From NCBI GenBank assembly GCA_033549245.1, contig JAWSUW010000006.1, positions 1 to 36,797 on the forward strand: DNA of 36,797 bases, read 5' to 3'. The stretch comes from Fusibacter_D sp033549245. GTDB lineage: Bacteria > Bacillota > Clostridia > Peptostreptococcales > Acidaminobacteraceae. The number at the start of each line of letters is the position of its first letter. Positions within the stretch are counted from its first letter, which is position 1. The notes beneath the pieces are model-generated. The model was given only the letters and a program-made list of their open reading frames with translations. It ran no database searches and was not told the DNA's origin. The translations under genes were made by a program, and so were the position numbers. This document shows positions 32,812 through 36,797 of this stretch, piece after piece.

Positions 32812-33249
32812 ATGAAGCACAGAAAAAGAGTTTTGGTCTGCGTTACGCAACAGAAATCATGCGAACGTTTGATTGAATTTGGCAGAAATCTAGTCAACTC
32901 GGACAAGGATGAATTGCATGTCATCCATGTTGTTAAAGAAAATTGGAAGTATTTTGGTCAACTTGAGGAGAAAGACGCACTGGATTATCTCTTTGAGGTT
33001 TCAAAAGAACATAATGCCATGCTATCCGTTTTCAAAGCGAAGGACATCGAAAAGGCGCTTTCAGATTTTGCTGAGAAACACAAAATCACAGATATCGTCA
33101 TGGGTGAATCGCTGGAGCGTAACGAACAGCAGAACATGATCAATAGATTACAGGATCAAACGGAAATTAAAGTAAGATTTTTAATCGTTCCTGTACAGTT
33201 TGACGAAGAAAATGACATTATCGTTTTAGAAAATGTGATGTCCAGTTAA
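32812..33249 (+). CDS. UspA-like universal stress domain protein
   Basis: A single-domain protein of 145 residues with the alpha/beta pattern of UspA. It has the first strand KRVLVCVTQQKSCERLI, a second strand DELHVIHVVKEN, and the later TDIVMGESLERNEQQN followed by KVRFLIVPV. The pattern is closest to the Usp-like segment found in KdpD sensor kinases. The ATP-binding G-2x-G-9x-G(S/T) loop of classical UspA proteins is not clear, so nucleotide binding is uncertain. GGAAGGAG precedes the ATG. It is a single-gene unit between its own promoter and a terminator. Confidence 0.75.
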   Translation: MKHRKRVLVCVTQQKSCERLIEFGRNLVNSDKDELHVIHVVKENWKYFGQLEEKDALDYLFEVSKEHNAMLSVFKAKDIEKALSDFAEKHKITDIVMGESLERNEQQNMINRLQDQTEIKVRFLIVPVQFDEENDIIVLENVMSS

Positions 33250-33272
33250 TAAGTCTATAATATAGCCAAATG

Positions 33273-33302
33273 CCCCTCAAGCAAGGTTTGAGGGGTGTTT
33301 TT
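33273..33302 (+). terminator. Rho-independent terminator after the UspA-like gene
   Basis: CCCCTCAA (33273-33280) pairs with TTGAGGGG (33288-33295) around a 7-base loop, followed by TGTTTTT. Confidence 0.85.
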
Positions 33303-33355
33303 ATGCACGGATTGTGTTAAAATAAGGTGTATGAATAAATGACAATGAGGTAATT

Positions 33356-34333
33356 ATGACAAAATATATAAAAGGACTGCTTCTGATTGGTGCTATAGCA
33401 ATTTTCTCGACTTTACTTGGAGATTGGTTGATGCAGTGGTTTCAACTCGAAGCCCTTACAATAGCAATTATCATGGGAATATTGGTGAGCAACGTGTTTG
33501 CAATACCCAAAAGTTTCAAACCTGGTATCAGTTACGCACTCAAAAAACTACTGATTTACGGTATCATCCTACTTGGATTCAAATTGAATTTTGAAGCGAT
33601 CTTGGGACTAGGATGGACCCTGATTTTATGGATTATTGCTTATATGGGCTTTGTATTTCTGACGGTTTACATATTGAACCGCTATTTGCCAGTCGGATCA
33701 AAACTTGCAGCACTCATTGGAGTGGGATCGAGTGTGTGTGGTGCTGCAGCTGTAATTGCTCTTGCTCCGACTATTGGGGCAGATGAAGAGGACTCCGTCA
33801 TTGCCGTTTCAATCGTCAGTTTTCTAGGTGCGGTAGGAGTAATTGTGTATGCACTTGTTGCAAGCATGGTGTCCATATCGGATGTAAGGTTTGGTGTATG
33901 GTCCGGAATGACACTTCATGGCGTGGCACATGCTCTTGCCGGTGCGTTCTCTAGGGGGACCTTATCCGGCGAAATCGGTACCTTTGTCAAAATGACACGC
34001 GTGCTGATGTTGGTTCCAGTGTCACTTGCACTCAGCCTTGCATTCAGTAAACATGTCAATACCACTAAAAGAGCTAAAGTACCGAATTATGTTTGGTTGT
34101 TCATCCTGATGGGAATTTTGAATGCAACGGGTATTGTTCCAGAGTTTGGAGTACAGGTGGCCAAGGAACTAAGCAATGTGTTTATTCTCATGGCTATGAC
34201 GGCAATGGGACTTGGAGTCAATTTTAAAGATATCAAAGGCAAAGGTGTCAGGGCGATCTTATTTGGAACAATATTGTTCACAATAACCAGTTCAGTCGCA
34301 TTTTTGTTGATTTCAAAAGGGTTGATGGTATGA
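33356..34333 (+). CDS. YeiH-family (UPF0324) putative sulfate/anion exporter
   Basis: This is an integral membrane protein of 325 residues with about 9-10 hydrophobic helices. The family signature is clear: GVGSSVCGAAAVIALAPTIG (about 121-140) and GVWSGMTLHGVAHALAGAFS. YeiH/PSE proteins are annotated as putative sulfate exporters, but the substrate is not settled. TGAGGTAATT precedes the ATG. The stop overlaps the following radical SAM gene by 4 bases (ATGA). Confidence 0.9.
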   Translation: MTKYIKGLLLIGAIAIFSTLLGDWLMQWFQLEALTIAIIMGILVSNVFAIPKSFKPGISYALKKLLIYGIILLGFKLNFEAILGLGWTLILWIIAYMGFVFLTVYILNRYLPVGSKLAALIGVGSSVCGAAAVIALAPTIGADEEDSVIAVSIVSFLGAVGVIVYALVASMVSISDVRFGVWSGMTLHGVAHALAGAFSRGTLSGEIGTFVKMTRVLMLVPVSLALSLAFSKHVNTTKRAKVPNYVWLFILMGILNATGIVPEFGVQVAKELSNVFILMAMTAMGLGVNFKDIKGKGVRAILFGTILFTITSSVAFLLISKGLMV

Positions 34334-35253
34334 GTTATTTCAAGTACAGCCAATATCTAAGAAATATATATGGAGAAAAGGTTTATAAAATACCTGTCAA
34401 TCTGCCGGGTACATGCCCCAATCGGGACGGTACCATAGGGACCGGCGGGTGCGTTTTTTGTGGTTCTGTCGGTGCGGGGTTTGAGTCTCAGTCCAATAGG
34501 CTTTCTGTAAAGACGCAACTGGAGAACAACATTGCCTATATCGGACCGAGATATAAAGCAAAAAAGTACATCGCCTATTTTCAGAACTATACAGGCACAT
34601 ATCTACCGATAGAGTTGTTTAAGCAAGCAATCAGAGAAGCACTTCTGGAAAATGTCGTTGGCATTACCATATCCACTAGACCAGACTGGATTCCGAGACC
34701 ATATCTTGAATTCTTAGCTGAAATACAAAGGGAAGGTATAGCAGTTGAAATCGAACTGGGGCTGCAATCCATTAATATCAACACACTCTTGACCATAAAC
34801 CGTGGCCACGGGGTGGCTGAATTCGTAAGTGCGGTAATGACTATCAAAGAATATGGATTTACGATTTGCACACATCTTATTGGGAATTTGCCTTGGGATA
34901 CAGAGCATGATTTCTATGAGGCAGGGAGATTATTATCGGTACTTGGCGTCGATAGTGTCAAAATTCATTCGTTATACATTTTAGAAAACACAGAATTGGG
35001 TAAATGGTATAATGAAGACCACTTTGATGTATTACCTTCAGACGCCTATATTGACCGGGTCATTCATTTCCTCAGGATCATCCGACCGGACATGTCGGTA
35101 CAACGACTTTTCGCAAGGGCACCGAAAGGCGAGACGCTCTTTTGCAACTGGGGTATGAGTTGGCGCAAACTTCAAAATATATTGGAAGCACGTATGAAAG
35201 AGAATGGATATCACCAGGGGGACTTATATTCACATACCGGAGGTAATTTATGA
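34330..35253 (+). CDS. TIGR01212-family radical SAM protein (YhcC/YtqA-like)
   Basis: The protein has 307 residues. The radical SAM cluster cysteines are arranged in the family-specific way: Cys29 in TCPNRDG, then Cys41 and Cys44 in GGCVFCG. Further blocks are YFQNYTGTY, ISTRPDW, VEIELGLQS and HLIGNLPWD. The Bacillus member YtqA has been linked to side-chain processing of wobble uridine in tRNA; applying that here is inference. The gene is joined by ATGA overlaps to yeiH upstream and to the alarmone synthetase downstream. Confidence 0.9.
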   Translation: MSYFKYSQYLRNIYGEKVYKIPVNLPGTCPNRDGTIGTGGCVFCGSVGAGFESQSNRLSVKTQLENNIAYIGPRYKAKKYIAYFQNYTGTYLPIELFKQAIREALLENVVGITISTRPDWIPRPYLEFLAEIQREGIAVEIELGLQSININTLLTINRGHGVAEFVSAVMTIKEYGFTICTHLIGNLPWDTEHDFYEAGRLLSVLGVDSVKIHSLYILENTELGKWYNEDHFDVLPSDAYIDRVIHFLRIIRPDMSVQRLFARAPKGETLFCNWGMSWRKLQNILEARMKENGYHQGDLYSHTGGNL

Positions 35254-36071
35254 AGGTCATCAGAGAGTGGAAGACAATGCTAATACCCTATGAGCAGGCT
35301 GTTGAGGAGTTAAAGGTCAAATTCAAGGCGATTCGCAACCAGTATAGGGAACTCAATGAGTATTCACCTATAGAATTTGTCACAGGTCGCGTCAAGAAAA
35401 TTTCAAGTATCATAGAAAAAGCTGAGAGAAGAAATATCGCTCTTGAAAATATAGAGGAAGAAATGGAGGACATCGCCGGTCTCAGGATCATGTGTCAGTT
35501 TATTGATGACATCTACGAGGTAGTCAATTTGATCTATGAAAGAAGCGGAAAAGATTTTACTGTCCTCTATGAAAAAGATTACATCAAAAGCCCTAAGGAA
35601 AGTGGCTATAAAAGTTACCATATCATCATCAAATATCCTGTACAAACTGCACTCGGGACAAAAGAGATTCTGGTTGAATTTCAAATTAGGACACTTGCAA
35701 TGAATTTCTGGGCGATCATAGAACATTCACTCAGTTACAAATACAAAACACAAATGCCTGATGAAATCAGGGAACGTCTCAAGAATTCAGCACTTGCAGC
35801 GACTAGACTCGATGAGGAAATGACAGAGATCAGCAAGGAAGTCAGAAATGCACAGTTGATGTTCGAAGAGAGATCCAATACTGTTCGCGACATCATCACG
35901 AACATTCAACTTTTGTTCTCACAGGGCAAAGAAACCGAGGCTATGGATTTTCAAAAGCGGTTTGACAGCATAAAAAATGAGGACAATATGTTTGAATTTG
36001 AACTTTTACTAAGTGAAATAAAACATGAGTTGCCACGATTCAATCTCTTTGAAAAGGGCAATCTCATATGA
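35250..36071 (+). CDS. Small alarmone synthetase (RelQ/YjbM-like GTP pyrophosphokinase)
   Basis: This is a single-domain (p)ppGpp synthetase of 273 residues. It transfers pyrophosphate from ATP to GTP or GDP. The RelA/SpoT synthetase motifs are DIAGLRI (74-80), SGYKSYH (118-124) and VEFQIRT (142-148), followed by FWAIIEHSL. No HD hydrolase, TGS or ACT domain is present. A helical C-terminal tail, as in tetrameric RelQ proteins, follows. GGAGGT before ATG 35250 and ATGA overlaps on both sides place it in a co-translated set. Such enzymes are usually controlled by transcription under cell-wall or other stress. Confidence 0.93.
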   Translation: MKVIREWKTMLIPYEQAVEELKVKFKAIRNQYRELNEYSPIEFVTGRVKKISSIIEKAERRNIALENIEEEMEDIAGLRIMCQFIDDIYEVVNLIYERSGKDFTVLYEKDYIKSPKESGYKSYHIIIKYPVQTALGTKEILVEFQIRTLAMNFWAIIEHSLSYKYKTQMPDEIRERLKNSALAATRLDEEMTEISKEVRNAQLMFEERSNTVRDIITNIQLLFSQGKETEAMDFQKRFDSIKNEDNMFEFELLLSEIKHELPRFNLFEKGNLI

Positions 36072-36784
36072 AACCTTTTGAAAATGGTCTTTATCTGAAG
36101 AGATTGAGGCAAGCTGTCGATCAGTTTAAGCTGATTGAACGGGGCGACCGTATTTTGGTTGGAGTCTCAGGGGGAAAGGACAGCACACTTCTATTTCACG
36201 GGCTTACTGAAATGAGTAAACTAAGAGATTATGATTTCACCGTATCGGGATTGACTGTCAATCATGGGATGCTTGGAAATCTAGAAGAATATGTTAGTTA
36301 TTGTGATGCAAATGGATTGGATCTTATGGTCCACCATGAGGATTATGCGAAAAATTTATCCCATGACAATACACATTCACCTTGTTACACGTGTTCCAGA
36401 CTTCGTAAAGGCATCGTCAAGCGCATCGCCATCGATAAGGGGTACAACAAAATCGCTTATGGTCACACGAAGGACGATGTTGTAGAAACATTCTTAATGA
36501 ACATCATCAAACATGGTAAGCTTGCAGGAATTCCAGCGATTTCAAAAGATCCCTTGAGTGATCTCTTATTGATTAGGCCACTGGTATTGATAGATGAGAA
36601 GACGATTATCAAAGCTGTAGATCTGCTTGGCTTTCCACTTATGAAAGACATGTGCCAGTTTGCCAAAGGTCGTGTCAGACATAATGCGGAAACCTTGATA
36701 GGTCAAATTGAATTGACACATCCTGAATTTTCGGATAAAGTGATACAAGCGTTACAAAATGTAGACACAAATAGATTGATATAG
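36068..36784 (+). CDS. TtcA-like PP-loop tRNA thiolation protein
   Basis: This is an ATP pyrophosphatase of the TtcA/TilS group with 238 residues. The PP-loop is SGGKDS (34-39). Cys106 and Cys109 form a CxxC (CYTCSRLRKG), and Cys196 lies in KDMCQFAKG. In TtcA, three cysteines hold a [4Fe-4S] cluster for 2-thiolation of cytidine 32 in tRNA, and this spacing fits. The protein is shorter than E. coli TtcA and has a single cysteine at the usual CNLC site, so another thiolated position is possible. It overlaps the alarmone synthetase by 4 bases and ends 13 bases before the window edge. Confidence 0.88.
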   Translation: MKPFENGLYLKRLRQAVDQFKLIERGDRILVGVSGGKDSTLLFHGLTEMSKLRDYDFTVSGLTVNHGMLGNLEEYVSYCDANGLDLMVHHEDYAKNLSHDNTHSPCYTCSRLRKGIVKRIAIDKGYNKIAYGHTKDDVVETFLMNIIKHGKLAGIPAISKDPLSDLLLIRPLVLIDEKTIIKAVDLLGFPLMKDMCQFAKGRVRHNAETLIGQIELTHPEFSDKVIQALQNVDTNRLI

Positions 36785-36797
36785 TAAGTGGTGAATG

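Overview
The window looks like core chromosome from a low-GC Gram-positive anaerobe of the class Clostridia. The evidence is a tig-clpP-clpX-lon-engB proteostasis block, AGGAGG-type ribosome binding sites almost everywhere, several GTG/TTG starts, sigma-A-like promoters (TTGACN-17-TATAAT), a class II aldolase, a PuuR-like XRE-cupin regulator heading potABCD, a RelQ-type alarmone synthetase, and lipoprotein rather than periplasmic solute-binding proteins. A Fusibacter/Acidaminobacter-like lineage would fit, but that is only an inference. There are no rRNA or tRNA genes, no insertion sequences, no prophage and no CRISPR array. No gene-free stretch exceeds about 255 bases.

Layout. 1-1120 (-): 5' part of a UvrD/PcrA-like helicase gene cut by the window edge. 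1376-8166 (+): trigger factor (broken only by a 10-N assembly gap), ClpP, ClpX, Lon, the ribosome-assembly GTPase EngB/YsxC and a cyclophilin, closed by a strong bidirectional terminator shared with fba (-, 8219-9154). 9279-11339 (+): an NSUN/RsmF-type rRNA methyltransferase and an RsuA-family pseudouridine synthase. 11365-11844 (-): a small membrane protein with only the LysM-like part of MltG. 11964-17803 (+): a tight five-gene run of GNAT acetyltransferase, RluA-type pseudouridine synthase, an unrecognised 264-residue protein with a HEPN/Csm6-like RNase motif, a TGS-containing nucleoside (uridine) kinase and a multi-TM SpoIIE-type phosphatase. 17886-21230 (+): ArsR-like regulator, orphan peptide-binding lipoprotein and QueG-like reductase from a consensus promoter. 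21273-23438: kbl and an isolated cheV. 23589-30338: XRE-cupin regulator, potABCD, folD and an RCC1-repeat surface protein translationally coupled to folD. 30378-33249: PilZ protein, rlmN, a small P-loop protein, a 79-residue protein on the minus strand and a UspA-like protein. 33356-36784: yeiH, a TIGR01212 radical SAM enzyme, a small alarmone synthetase and a TtcA-like tRNA thiolase, all linked by 4-base ATGA overlaps.

Themes. Much of the window concerns protein quality control and RNA modification: two pseudouridine synthases, an m5C methyltransferase, RlmN, QueG, a TtcA-like protein and a TIGR01212 protein. The best candidate for something undescribed is the CARF-less, CRISPR-free HEPN-like protein at 13735-14529, lying 4 bases after a pseudouridine synthase gene and 20 bases before a nucleoside kinase gene. 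Next come the RCC1/PKD-like protein coupled to folD, the MltG-like protein without a catalytic domain, and the alarmone synthetase embedded in a tRNA-modification operon.
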